Below, one piece after another: positions 27,969 to 36,761 of a stretch of DNA of 64,000 nt (its first letter is position 1; the number at the start of each line of letters is the position of its first letter). The position numbers and the translations under genes are program-made. The notes below the pieces were generated by a model. That model did not search any database. It had not been told where the DNA came from and saw only the letters and a program-made list of their open reading frames with translations. Origin of the DNA: Flaviflagellibacter sp963786225 (GTDB lineage Bacteria > Pseudomonadota > Alphaproteobacteria > Rhizobiales > Methylopilaceae); contig CAWAYQ010000006.1 of assembly GCA_963786225.1 (NCBI GenBank), positions 1-64,000 on the forward strand. The letters run 5' to 3'.

Positions 27969-29537
27969 CTAGCGCAGAACGATAAACAAAGCGAGAAGCG
28001 CCGCGATCGCCCAGAGCGCAAGATGCCCGAAGCGGGCGCGCTGCGCCTCAGCGAGGCCGATGTCGCGAACGCTTTCCGGTGAGAGCGGAAAGCCGCGTAA
28101 GGTCATGTCTTCGAGATTTGCAGCCAGCCGCTGGGTGCGTTGGAGAAGCTCCGGGACATCCGCCATGGCGCGGCCGAGTTCGCCGAGCCCGTTGGCGGCG
28201 TCCTCGATCTTTCCGATCGGTCCGAGGTAACGGGTGATCCATTCCCGCACGACGGGATCGGCCGCCGTCCACATATCGAGGTTCGGATCGAGCGTACGCG
28301 CCACGCCCTCGACCACGACCATGGTCTTCTGCAGCATGATGAGCTCGGGGCGCGTCTGCATCTTGAAGATTTCGGTGATCTCGAACAGCTGCGTCAGCAG
28401 CCGCGCCATCGAGACCTCCTGTGCCTTGCGTCCGTGCGTCGGCTCTCCGACCGAGCGCAGCGCACGCGCGAATTCATCGACCGACTGGTCGAGCGGCACA
28501 TAGCCCGCCCGGAAATGCACCTCCGCCACCAGGCGGTAATCGCGGGTGATGAAGCCGTAGAGCATTTCGGCGAGAAAGCGCCGTTCCTTCGGAGCGAGCC
28601 GTCCGGTGATGCCGAGATCGACGGCGACGATGTTTCCCGCCGCATCGACGAACAGATTTCCCGGATGCATGTCGGCATGGAAGAAGCCGTCGCGCATCGC
28701 GTGGCGCAGAAAGCTTTGAATCAGAAGCCTGCCGAGCGCGGGTAGATCGTGACCCGCCTGACGCAGCGCATCGTGGTCCGACAGCGAAATCCCGTCGATC
28801 CATTCTAGCGTAAGGACGTCCTTCGCCGTGCGCTCCCAGTCGATTCCCGGAACGCGGAAGCCCGGATCGTCCTTGGTATTCTCGGCCATCTCCGACAAAG
28901 CGGCGGCTTCGAGCCGGAGATCCATTTCGAAGGCGACGGAGCGCGCGAGCGTGTCGACGACCGCGACCGGCCGCAGCCGCCGCGCGGCGGGATCGAAGCG
29001 CTCGATCTGACGTGCGATCGAATAGAACGTGGTGAGATCGCGCCGGAATTTCTGCGCGACGCCGGGACGCAGAATCTTGACCGCGACAGCACGCTTGACG
29101 CTTCCCGTCTTTACCGCCCCCTTATGGACCTGGGCGATGCTCGCGGCCGCGACCGGCGGACCGAACTCGGCATAGATATCCGCGACGGGACGCCCGAGCG
29201 CATGGGCGATCGTTTCCTCAGCGGCGCTCATCGGAAACGGCGGCATCTTGTCCTGCAGGCGCTCGAGATCGCGCGCCACGGAAAGACCGACAAGATCGGG
29301 CCGCGTCGCCAGGAACTGACCGAGCTTCACATAGGAGGGGCCGAGCCGCGCGAGCGCGTTCGACAACGGCGCCAATTCGATCGAGGGGCTGCGGCGCTCG
29401 ACGATCCGCAACAGCCGTACGCCGAGCTTGAGCGGCCCGCGCAGCTCGCTGAGATCGATGGTGCGGAACACGCCCTCGCGGGCGAACACATAACCCGTCC
29501 GGGCAATGCGGCTGAATTGAACGATCTGTCCGAACAC
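27969..29537 (-). CDS. ubiB: Ubiquinone biosynthesis ABC1-family kinase-like protein
   Basis: Atypical kinase-like ATPase that supports coenzyme Q synthesis at the inner membrane. The signature KxGQ is in YVKLGQFLATRPDL; the Ala-rich loop is PPVAAASIAQVHKG; the catalytic-like segment is HADMHPGNLFVDAAGN, followed by VAVDLGITG. The C terminus has a hydrophobic span (FGHLALWAIAALLALFIVLR) that anchors the protein. The 522-residue length is normal. It follows ubiE by 9 bp on the same strand, the usual ubiE-ubiB order. Confidence 0.96.
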   Translation of the reverse strand: MFGQIVQFSRIARTGYVFAREGVFRTIDLSELRGPLKLGVRLLRIVERRSPSIELAPLSNALARLGPSYVKLGQFLATRPDLVGLSVARDLERLQDKMPPFPMSAAEETIAHALGRPVADIYAEFGPPVAAASIAQVHKGAVKTGSVKRAVAVKILRPGVAQKFRRDLTTFYSIARQIERFDPAARRLRPVAVVDTLARSVAFEMDLRLEAAALSEMAENTKDDPGFRVPGIDWERTAKDVLTLEWIDGISLSDHDALRQAGHDLPALGRLLIQSFLRHAMRDGFFHADMHPGNLFVDAAGNIVAVDLGITGRLAPKERRFLAEMLYGFITRDYRLVAEVHFRAGYVPLDQSVDEFARALRSVGEPTHGRKAQEVSMARLLTQLFEITEIFKMQTRPELIMLQKTMVVVEGVARTLDPNLDMWTAADPVVREWITRYLGPIGKIEDAANGLGELGRAMADVPELLQRTQRLAANLEDMTLRGFPLSPESVRDIGLAEAQRARFGHLALWAIAALLALFIVLR

Positions 29538-29546
29538 GCCTCGTCC

Positions 29547-30329
29547 CTACAATCGCCAGCCGGTGTGGAGCGCGGCCACACCTCCGGTATAGAGGGAGTG
29601 CGCGACGCGCGAGAAGCCCGCGGCGCGCATCATGTCCGCAAGATCGTCCGGCGCCGGAAATTTGCGGATCGATTCGACGAGATAGCGATAGGCCTCGGCA
29701 TCGCCGGCGACCATGCGGCCGATCTCGGGAATGATCCTGAACGAATAGAGATCATAGATTTTGTCGAGGACCGCGACATCGACGGTCGAAAATTCGAGAC
29801 AGAAGAAACGCCCGCCCGGAACCAGCACGCGCCGCGCCTCGTCGAGCGCGCGCTGCATGCGCGGCACATTCCGCAATCCGAACGCGATGGTCACCGCATC
29901 GAAGCTCGCATCCGGAAACGGCAACTCCTCGGCATTGCCCTCGACGATTTCCACGCGCTCGGAGAAGCCGGCCTTGCCGGTCCGCGCGCGTCCGACGTCG
30001 AGCATGTTCGGATTGATGTCGAACAGAGTGACGTTCACGCCCGGACCGCCGCGCTTCAGCGCACGCAGCGCGATATCGCCGGTGCCGCCCGCGACGTCGA
30101 GCAGACGGAAGGCGCGGGCGCCGCGCGGCAAGGAGAGTTCGGTGATGAGGGCCGATTTCCAGGCGCGGTGCAGCCCGGCGGACATCAGGTCGTTCATCAG
30201 ATCGTAGCGCGTGGCCACGTCCTCGAAAATACGGTTAACCCGGCCCTGTTTCTCGGGCAAAGGCACGTCTTCGAAGCCGAAATGCGTCGTCTCGGGCGCG
30301 TTTGCGCGGTCTTGCATGGTGTCGCTCAT
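29547..30329 (-). CDS. ubiE: Ubiquinone/menaquinone C-methyltransferase
   Basis: SAM-dependent methyltransferase that adds the C-2 methyl group of the ubiquinone ring. The 260-residue protein shows VATRYDLMNDLMSAGLHRAW, the SAM-binding LLDVAGGTGDIALRAL, the acidic loop FDINPNMLDVG, and the post-motif FDAVTIAFGLRNVP. The C-terminal FPAPDDLADMMRAAGF is typical of UbiE. It starts ubiE-ubiB-coaBC-dut, divergent from mutM, with 68 bp between that must hold both promoters. Confidence 0.97.
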   Translation of the reverse strand: MSDTMQDRANAPETTHFGFEDVPLPEKQGRVNRIFEDVATRYDLMNDLMSAGLHRAWKSALITELSLPRGARAFRLLDVAGGTGDIALRALKRGGPGVNVTLFDINPNMLDVGRARTGKAGFSERVEIVEGNAEELPFPDASFDAVTIAFGLRNVPRMQRALDEARRVLVPGGRFFCLEFSTVDVAVLDKIYDLYSFRIIPEIGRMVAGDAEAYRYLVESIRKFPAPDDLADMMRAAGFSRVAHSLYTGGVAALHTGWRL

Positions 30330-30397
30330 CTCGCGCGCGGACCCTAGCTTAGGAGGGAGTTGGGCGCTAGGTTCCGCTTCGGTCCGTCATCTTAACC

Positions 30398-31249
30398 ATG
30401 CCCGAACTTCCCGAAGTCGAAACCGTACGCCGCGGCCTGGAACCGGCGCTTGTCGGACGCGTCCTCACCAAAGTCGAGGCGCGTCGCGCGGATCTGCGCT
30501 TTCCGTTCCCCCAGAATTTCGCGATGCGGCTGACCGGACGCACGGTCACTGCGCTGTCGCGCCGCGCCAAATATCTCCTCGCCGATCTCGACGACGGCAA
30601 TGTCCTGATCGCCCATCTCGGCATGTCCGGTTCATTCCGCGTCGAAGACGACGTGCCGGGCCGCTTCCATAACGAACGTTCGCGGCTGTCGGCACACGAC
30701 CATGTCCTGATCGAAACCGATCGCGGCACGCACATTATATATAATGACCCGCGCCGCTTCGGCTTCATGCTGCTCGTGCCGCGCGCGGAACTCGCAGAGC
30801 ACAAGCTTTTCAAGGGCCTCGGCATAGAGCCGCTCGGCAACGAGCTGGACGGCCGTTATCTGATGTCTGTACTTGCAAAACGCGCGACCTCCCTCAAGGC
30901 GGCCCTGCTCGATCAGAGGCTGATCGCCGGTCTCGGCAATATATATGTGTGTGAGGCCCTGTTTCGCGCCGGCCTGTCGCCGAAGAGGAGCGCGAAGACG
31001 ATCGGCGTGGTGCGGGCCGCCAAACTGGCGGACGCGATTCGCGCCGTCCTGGGCGAGGCGGTCTCGGCCGGCGGCTCATCGCTCCGCGACCATGCGCAGA
31101 CGACCGGCGAACTCGGCTATTTCCAGCACAGCTTCCGGGTCTATGGCCGGGCCGGCCAGCCCTGCGCGGCCCCCGGCTGTTCCGGTACGGTGCGCCGGAT
31201 CGTCCAGAACGGCCGCTCGACGTTCTATTGCCCGGCCTGTCAGAGATAA
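30398..31249 (+). CDS. mutM: Formamidopyrimidine-DNA glycosylase
   Basis: Bifunctional glycosylase/AP lyase that removes 8-oxoguanine and formamidopyrimidines. The N-terminal proline nucleophile and Glu are in PELPEVETVRRGL; the catalytic Lys is in RRAKYLLADL; the helix-two-turn-helix with LLDQRLIAGLGNIYVCEALF follows; and the C-terminal zinc finger is Cx4C...Cx2C (CAAPGC ... CPAC). The 283-residue length is usual. A short AT-rich stretch inside the gene (about 30733-30748) stands out but keeps the frame. Confidence 0.97.
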   Translation: MPELPEVETVRRGLEPALVGRVLTKVEARRADLRFPFPQNFAMRLTGRTVTALSRRAKYLLADLDDGNVLIAHLGMSGSFRVEDDVPGRFHNERSRLSAHDHVLIETDRGTHIIYNDPRRFGFMLLVPRAELAEHKLFKGLGIEPLGNELDGRYLMSVLAKRATSLKAALLDQRLIAGLGNIYVCEALFRAGLSPKRSAKTIGVVRAAKLADAIRAVLGEAVSAGGSSLRDHAQTTGELGYFQHSFRVYGRAGQPCAAPGCSGTVRRIVQNGRSTFYCPACQR

Positions 31250-31308
31250 GGCCCGTGAGAGATAGGGGCTGTTGGAGATAAATCGCCTCCGCCGGAGGGA
31301 TAGGTCCG

Positions 31309-31337
31309 TTGACCTTCGCGGGCGATGAGATTATGAA
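31309..31337 (+). promoter_or_regulatory. Candidate sigma-70-type promoter for rpsT
   Basis: TTGACC and TATGAA separated by 17 bases, about 88 bases before the rpsT start. Both boxes match the usual consensus at most positions and the spacing is ideal. The rest of the 175-bp gap after mutM has only a short GC-rich hairpin near 31286-31298. Confidence 0.6.
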
Positions 31338-31424
31338 AACCGCCAATGCGGCGGGGTCCTCTCCGCCGCCCGATTTTTTTGCGCTCCCCTTTAGGGCGGC
31401 GCCCAAGACCCAAGGATCATTCAG

Positions 31425-31691
31425 ATGGCCAACACCACCTCGGCCAAAAAGGCTGCGCGCAAGATCGCGCGCCGCACCGAGATCAACAAGAGCCGCAAGA
31501 CGCGGATGCGCAACACCGTCCGCAAGGTCGAGGAGGCTTTGGCCTCCGGTGATCCGAAGGCGGCGGCGGAAGCCTTCAGAGTGGCGCAGCCGGAACTGAT
31601 GAGCGCCGCTCAGAAGGGCGTGCTGCACAAGAACACAGCCTCGCGCAAAGTCTCGCGCCTGGCGGCCCGCGTGAAGGCCCTCAGCGCCTGA
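31425..31691 (+). CDS. rpsT: 30S ribosomal protein S20
   Basis: Small-subunit protein bS20 of 88 residues. It starts MANTTSAKKAARKIARRTEI and has RMRNTVRKVEEALAS and KGVLHKNTASRKVSRLAARV, as expected. Its position between mutM and the dnaA region is common in Alphaproteobacteria. A well-formed terminator follows. Confidence 0.98.
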   Translation: MANTTSAKKAARKIARRTEINKSRKTRMRNTVRKVEEALASGDPKAAAEAFRVAQPELMSAAQKGVLHKNTASRKVSRLAARVKALSA

Positions 31692-31717
31692 TTAGGGGCG
31701 CTTTTAGAACTGAATGG

Positions 31718-31745
31718 AAACCCGGCGAAAGCCGGGTTTTTTTAT
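31718..31745 (+). terminator. Rho-independent terminator of rpsT
   Basis: Perfect stem AAACCCGGC / GCCGGGTTT with a GAAA tetraloop, followed by a T-run. It lies 26 bases after the rpsT stop. Confidence 0.92.
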
Positions 31746-32366
31746 GGCAACGCCATAGTTGCGAATGCGTCACACAAGCGTTGCTTAAGCGTCACATTTT
31801 TGTTTCCGCTCTTGACTCAGGAATCTGCTGAATCCTCAAGGGGAACGCTTTTTCGATCCTGACCGAGCATAAAATAGCTATAAATATCAAATGGTTATGG
31901 GTGATACGGGGTGGGAGGCCGTGAGGGAGTGAGAAGATACTCCGGCGCCGGAATTTTTTTTGACCCTTTAGCGACGGATTTACCACTACGGGCGTTTGCG
32001 CCGAATCCTAAGAAGATCAGGGCTTTGCCACAATTCGCCACGCGAAAGGCAAGCCCTCCGGTCCGTACAGGTAAATATTTTGCTACTTTTTCGGGTTGCA
32101 CACGAAATCCCGGCATTGCTATCTTCGGGTTGTCGGAGGGCGGCGCCCCGAAGACCTCTAAAAATTGTTGCATAGCAGAGCCCATGCAGAATGGGCGGGG
32201 ATGCGTATTGTTTTGAGATCATCTGGCGTTCGTCGCCGATGATCTCGTAACCGTGGAAGAAGTTCGGGTTCGCTTATCTTCCTCGGACCTCAGTGCGGCG
32301 TACAAGAAGACTTGGAACTTTTGAGGATGCATTTCGCTTGATTGCGAGGTGCGTAATGGAGAACCT
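31746..32366. other. Control region upstream of the dnaA cluster, possible origin-proximal DNA
   Basis: A 620-bp non-coding stretch, visibly AT-richer than its surroundings. It holds three GANTC sites within 21 bp (31814, 31821, 31830) plus another near 32003. An AT-rich run lies at about 31868-31900 (ATAAAATAGCTATAAATATC), and T- or A-runs lie near 31953 and 32159. In Alphaproteobacteria, GANTC is methylated by CcrM, and such sites in the dnaA promoter tie expression to replication. I found no DnaA box close to TTATCCACA, so an origin call is not justified by sequence alone. Short ORFs here have no recognisable family. Confidence 0.45.
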
Positions 32367-32813
32367 ATGGCAGTGCAGTCTCAGGCTGGATATGCCGGCG
32401 ACGTTGACCCCGTCGTCGCGTATCAGGAGTTGGCCAGCAACCCGAACGCCCAGTTGATCGACGTTCGGACCCGCGCGGAGTGGAGCTTTGTCGGAATTCC
32501 CGACCTTGTCAGCATCGGCAAGGAGCCGATCCTGATCGAGTGGCAGAGCTGGCCGAATATGCAGGTCGCGGGCGATTTTCTCGACAAGCTGAAGGCGGCT
32601 CTGGCCGCGAAGAATGTCGGTCCCGACGCGCCTCTTTATTTCCTCTGCCGGTCGGGCGTTCGCAGCGCGGCTGCCGCCGCCTGCGCCGTGACGGAGGGGT
32701 TTGAGCAGGCGTTCAACATTTCCGGGGGCTTCGAAGGCCCCCCGGACCCGGGCCGCCATCGCGGCGTGGTCGCGGGATGGAAGGCGAACGACCTCCCCTG
32801 GGTCCAGACCTAA
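32367..32813 (+). CDS. Rhodanese-like domain protein
   Basis: Single-domain rhodanese of 148 residues. The domain begins VDPVVAYQELASNPNAQLID, continues VRTRAEWSFVGIPDL, and has the active-site loop CRSGVRS with the persulfide cysteine, then FNISGGFEGPPDPGRHRG. Rhodaneses move sulfane sulfur or act as sulfur carriers; the acceptor here is unknown. ATG 32367 is preceded by GGAG; an upstream in-frame GTG at 32349 is less likely. It lies 15 bp before dnaA on the same strand, so both may be read from the same control region. Confidence 0.88.
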   Translation: MAVQSQAGYAGDVDPVVAYQELASNPNAQLIDVRTRAEWSFVGIPDLVSIGKEPILIEWQSWPNMQVAGDFLDKLKAALAAKNVGPDAPLYFLCRSGVRSAAAAACAVTEGFEQAFNISGGFEGPPDPGRHRGVVAGWKANDLPWVQT

Positions 32814-32828
32814 AGCCGAGACAACAAC

Positions 32829-34367
32829 ATGACCGAAGAATTGTCCCTCGCCCGCTCTGTGCATTCGCAGCCCGCCGAGGCCTACGCCCTTTACGCCATT
32901 CCCAGGATTCAGGAGACGGAAATGTCCGCGCCCGCTCATTCACCTTCCGCAGGCGACCACGGTGCTGCATGGCTGCGCACCCAGCGACGTCTGCGTGCCG
33001 AGCTCGGCGAGGACATCTATCTGAGCTGGTTCGCCCGGATCGAGCTCGAATCTCTCGATGCAGCCGGCCTCGCGCATCTGTCGGTGCCGACCCGATTCCT
33101 GAAAAGCTGGATTCAGTCGCATTACGCCGACCGGATTCTGCGCGCCTTCCAGACGGAGGTGCCCGATGTTCAGCGCATCGAGCTTTCGCTGCGCACAGCC
33201 GGCGGACGCGCGCCCGCGCCGCGCAGCCCGGCGCCGAACGGCGCCGCCGTCCAGGTTCGTCCCGGAGCGGTCACGCCCGCGCCGCAGCCGAACGGCGCCG
33301 ACAACAATGCCGCCGGGGGAGGGCTTGTCGGCTCGCCGCTCGACCGCCGCATGGGCTTCGACGCCTTCCTTGTCGGCCGCTCCAATGCTTTGGCCCACGC
33401 CGCGGCGCGTGAGGTCGCAAACGCCCGGGCCGGCGAGCCGGTGCGCTACAATCCGCTTTATGTCCATGCCGCCGTCGGCCTGGGAAAAACGCATCTCCTG
33501 CACGCCGTCGCCGGCCAGGCCGAAAACGGCGGCCGCCGCGTCCTCTATCTCACCGCCGAGCGCTTCATGTTCGGCTTCGTCTCGGCGCTCCGCGCGCAGA
33601 CCGCGCTTGCCTTCAAGGAGACGCTGCGCGGCATCGACATGCTGGTGATCGACGACGTGCAATTCCTGCAGGGCAAGACGGTCTCGGCCGAGTTCGGCCA
33701 TACGCTGAACGCCCTGATCGATGCCGGACGCCAGGTCGTCGTCGCCGCCGACCGGCCGCCGACCGAACTCGAAAGCCTCGACGACCGTCTGCGCTCGCGG
33801 CTCGCCGGCGGGCTTGCGGTCGAAATGGCATCGCTCGACGAGGATCTGCGCCTGTCGATCCTGAAAGGCCGCGTTTCCTGCGCCAAGGAAGCCAATCCCG
33901 GCTTCGACGTGCCGCCTTCGGTGCTTTCCTACGTCGCCCGGACCGTGACCGCGAACGGCCGCGATCTCGACGGCGCCGTGAACCGGCTTCTGGCCCACAA
34001 CACGCTGACCGGCGCCGCCGTCACGCTCGACATGGCCGAGGAGGCCCTGCGCGACCTCATCCGCAACCGCGAGCCCAAACGCGTCAAGATCGAGGACATC
34101 CAGCGCATCGTCGCGCGCCATTACAACGTGTCGCGCGCCGACATCCTGTCGGCCCGGCGCACGGCCACGGTCGTACGGCCCCGTCAAATCGCCATGTATC
34201 TCTCCAAGGTGCTGACGCTCCGCTCGCTTCCCGAGATCGGACGCCGTTTCGGCGGACGCGACCACACCACGGTTTTGCATGCAGTCCGCAAGATCGACGG
34301 CCTGCTCCACACCGACAATGCGCTCGCCGAGGACGTCGATCTTCTGAAACGCATGCTCTCGGAGTGA
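32829..34367 (+). CDS. dnaA: Chromosomal replication initiator protein DnaA
   Basis: AAA+ ATPase that opens the chromosomal origin. Domains in order: N-terminal interaction domain (WLRTQRRLRAELGEDIYLSW), a Pro/Ala-rich linker with low conservation, the AAA+ core with Walker A AAVGLGKTHLLHAV and Walker B MLVIDDVQFLQG, and the C-terminal DNA-binding domain with RRFGGRDHTTVLHAVRKI. The 512-residue length is usual for the class. The first ~30 residues before MSAPAHSPSAGDHG are not conserved, so ATG 32922 is an alternative start. The next gene is dnaN. Confidence 0.97.
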   Translation: MTEELSLARSVHSQPAEAYALYAIPRIQETEMSAPAHSPSAGDHGAAWLRTQRRLRAELGEDIYLSWFARIELESLDAAGLAHLSVPTRFLKSWIQSHYADRILRAFQTEVPDVQRIELSLRTAGGRAPAPRSPAPNGAAVQVRPGAVTPAPQPNGADNNAAGGGLVGSPLDRRMGFDAFLVGRSNALAHAAAREVANARAGEPVRYNPLYVHAAVGLGKTHLLHAVAGQAENGGRRVLYLTAERFMFGFVSALRAQTALAFKETLRGIDMLVIDDVQFLQGKTVSAEFGHTLNALIDAGRQVVVAADRPPTELESLDDRLRSRLAGGLAVEMASLDEDLRLSILKGRVSCAKEANPGFDVPPSVLSYVARTVTANGRDLDGAVNRLLAHNTLTGAAVTLDMAEEALRDLIRNREPKRVKIEDIQRIVARHYNVSRADILSARRTATVVRPRQIAMYLSKVLTLRSLPEIGRRFGGRDHTTVLHAVRKIDGLLHTDNALAEDVDLLKRMLSE

Positions 34368-34491
34368 ATTAACTCCTCAACTCTTGCGGTTTGGGCGGGG
34401 AGGGGCCAATCTCCCCGGCCCGGCGCGAGGGGGCGCTGCGGACGGTGCGGCGGAAAGCCTGCGCCGGCACTCCACGGAACGGAATTTCTCG

Positions 34492-35610
34492 ATGAAAGTG
34501 ACCCTTGAACGGGCCGCGCTGCTTAGGTCTCTCGGTCACGTCCACCGCGTGGTGGAGCGGCGCACGACGATCCCGATCCTCTCCAATGTGCTGATCCGCG
34601 CCGAAAAGGACGGGCTGCGCCTGCAGGCGACCGATCTCGATCTCGAAGTCGTGGAAACCACGGTCGCCGAGGTCGCCAACGCGGGATCGACCACCGTGCC
34701 GGCCCACACCTTCTACGATATCGTCCGCAAGCTGCCGGAAGGCTCGCAGGTCGCGCTCGAACAGAGCGGCGAGACCGGCACGCTGACGATCCGCTCGGGC
34801 CGGTCGCGCTTTACGCTGCAGACGCTCGCCGAGGGCGATTTTCCCGATCTCGCCGCGGGCGAACTGCCGGTCAAGTTCGACCTCTCGGCGGCCGATCTGA
34901 AACGACTGATCGACAAGACGCAATTCGCGATCTCGACGGAAGAGACGCGCTATTACCTGAACGGCATCTATCTCCACTCCATCGAAGTGGACGGCGTCGC
35001 GATGCTGCGCGCGGTCGCGACCGACGGCCATCGCCTCGCCCGCGTCGAGCTTCCCGCGCCGCAAGGTTCGGAGAAGATGCCGGGCGTCATCGTGCCCCGC
35101 AAAACCGTGGCCGAAGTCCAGCGTCTCGTCGAAGACCCGACAGGTACCGTCACCGTCGAGCTCTCGCCGACGAAAATGCGCTTTACGCTCGGCGACGTCG
35201 TCCTGACGTCCAAGCTCATCGACGGAACCTTCCCGGATTACGCGCGCGTCATCCCCTTGGGCAACGACAAGAGCCTGACCGTCGACAAGGCTGAGTTCAA
35301 GGCCGCGGTCGACCGCGTTTCGACGATCTCCTCCGAGCGCGGCCGCGCCGTGAAGCTCGCGCTGAGCGACGGCAAACTGACGCTCTCGGTCACCAATCCG
35401 GATTCGGGTTCGGCGACGGAAGAGATCGAAGTCGAGTACGGCTCCGACGCACTCGATATCGGTTTCAACTCGCGCTATCTGCTCGACATCACCGATCAGA
35501 TCGACACCGAGACGGCGCTGCTCAAGCTCGCCGATCCGGGTTCGCCCACCGTTATCCAGGATAAGGACGGCTCGTCCGCCCTTTATGTCCTGATGCCGAT
35601 GCGGGTGTAA
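34492..35610 (+). CDS. dnaN: DNA polymerase III beta subunit (sliding clamp)
   Basis: Ring-shaped clamp that tethers polymerase III to DNA. The 372-residue protein starts MKVTLERAALLRSLGHVHRV and has VERRTTIPILSNVLIRA, ISTEETRYYLNGIYLH, MLRAVATDGHRLARVELP and the C-terminal SALYVLMPMRV, all typical. It follows dnaA by 124 bp and leads directly into recF. The ATG at 34492 gives the conserved N terminus; longer readings upstream are not supported. Confidence 0.98.
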   Translation: MKVTLERAALLRSLGHVHRVVERRTTIPILSNVLIRAEKDGLRLQATDLDLEVVETTVAEVANAGSTTVPAHTFYDIVRKLPEGSQVALEQSGETGTLTIRSGRSRFTLQTLAEGDFPDLAAGELPVKFDLSAADLKRLIDKTQFAISTEETRYYLNGIYLHSIEVDGVAMLRAVATDGHRLARVELPAPQGSEKMPGVIVPRKTVAEVQRLVEDPTGTVTVELSPTKMRFTLGDVVLTSKLIDGTFPDYARVIPLGNDKSLTVDKAEFKAAVDRVSTISSERGRAVKLALSDGKLTLSVTNPDSGSATEEIEVEYGSDALDIGFNSRYLLDITDQIDTETALLKLADPGSPTVIQDKDGSSALYVLMPMRV

Positions 35611-36761
35611 TTACGTCCTCCGGATCCAAGCGGGTCGCGCTGACGCGGCTGAGACTTACCCATTTCCGCAATCATACGGCTCTCGAGCTCAGTCCCGAGG
35701 GCCGCAATGTCGCGCTGACCGGGCCGAACGGCGCGGGCAAGACCAATCTGCTTGAAGCGATTTCGCTGCTGACGCCCGGACGGGGCCTGCGGCGCGCGGC
35801 CTACGCCGATCTCGCGCAGGCCGATGGCGACGGTTCGTGGGCGGTCGCCGCCGAACTCGACGGCGCCAATGGCGAAGCCACCATCGGCACCGGCGTCGAG
35901 CCGAGCGAAACCGAAGGCGCCTCCCGCCGCTGCCGCGTCAACGGCGCCAATGCCTCTGGCCCCGGCGCCTTCGCCGATCATCTTCGCGTGGTCTGGCTGA
36001 CGCCGAGCATGGACGGCCTGTTCACCGGCGCGGCAGGGGACCGCAGACGGTTTCTCGACCGCCTTGTTCTCGCCGTCGACCCCGAACACGGCACGCGCGT
36101 CTCCGCGTTCGAGCGGTCGCTGCGCTCGCGCAACAAACTGCTGGAGGACGGCGCGAGCGATCCGCGCTGGCTCGATGCCGTGGAACACGAGACGGCCGAA
36201 CTCGCGGTCTCGGTCGCTGCGGCGCGCATCGACACCGTGGCGCGCCTCGCGGGCCTGATCGCTGAAACGCGCCAGGAAAGCGAGATCTTCCCCTACGCCG
36301 AAATCGCGCTCGGCGGCTGGATGGAGGAGAAGATCGCGGCCGGCAGCGCCGCCGACGCCGAAGATATTTACCGTGTCCGCCTGCGCGAACTGAGATCCCG
36401 CGACCGCGCCGCCGGCCGCACCATCGAGGGCCCCCACGCGTCCGATCTCACCGTTCGTCACGGTCCCAAACAGGTAACCGCCAGCCAGTGTTCGACCGGC
36501 GAGCAGAAGGCGCTTCTGCTCGGCCTTGTCCTTGCGCACGCGCGTCTGGTCGCGCTTCTCTCCGGCGCGACGCCTCTGGTTCTACTCGACGAAGTCGCGG
36601 CTCACCTCGATCCGGAGCGCCGCGCCGCGCTTTACCGCGTGCTTACCGAGCTTGGCGCGCAGGCGTGGATGACCGGCGCGGACTTGGCTCTGTTCGACAG
36701 CCTCCCGCCCGAGGCCCGCGTATTCGCGATCGGCCCGGGCCACGCGGAGCGGGTGCGGTAA
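35610..36761 (+). CDS. recF: DNA replication and repair protein RecF
   Basis: SMC-like ATPase that helps load RecA at gapped DNA. Walker A is LTGPNGAGKTNLLEAISLLT; later parts include PSMDGLFTGAAGDRRRFLDR, ASQCSTGEQKALLLGLVLAH (signature) and PLVLLDEVAAHLDPERRAAL (Walker B). The conserved N terminus LTRLRLTHFRNHTALEL begins at about 35640, but no ATG, GTG or TTG occurs in this frame between the dnaN stop and that point. Start is therefore unclear: ATT at 35610, CTG at 35640, or a local base error. The stop overlaps the recQ start (TAATG). Confidence 0.93.
   Translation: MTSSGSKRVALTRLRLTHFRNHTALELSPEGRNVALTGPNGAGKTNLLEAISLLTPGRGLRRAAYADLAQADGDGSWAVAAELDGANGEATIGTGVEPSETEGASRRCRVNGANASGPGAFADHLRVVWLTPSMDGLFTGAAGDRRRFLDRLVLAVDPEHGTRVSAFERSLRSRNKLLEDGASDPRWLDAVEHETAELAVSVAAARIDTVARLAGLIAETRQESEIFPYAEIALGGWMEEKIAAGSAADAEDIYRVRLRELRSRDRAAGRTIEGPHASDLTVRHGPKQVTASQCSTGEQKALLLGLVLAHARLVALLSGATPLVLLDEVAAHLDPERRAALYRVLTELGAQAWMTGADLALFDSLPPEARVFAIGPGHAERVR

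Noticed and set aside
31895..32222. Short open frames on both strands in the rpsT-dnaA gap
   Set aside because: No ribosome site, no recognisable domain, and composition unlike neighbouring genes.
31746..32366. A firm oriC call in the gap before dnaA
   Set aside because: No sequence close to TTATCCACA was found; the nearest (TTTGCCACA near 32025) has two mismatches. AT-richness and GANTC sites alone are not enough. GC-skew and DnaA binding data would decide.
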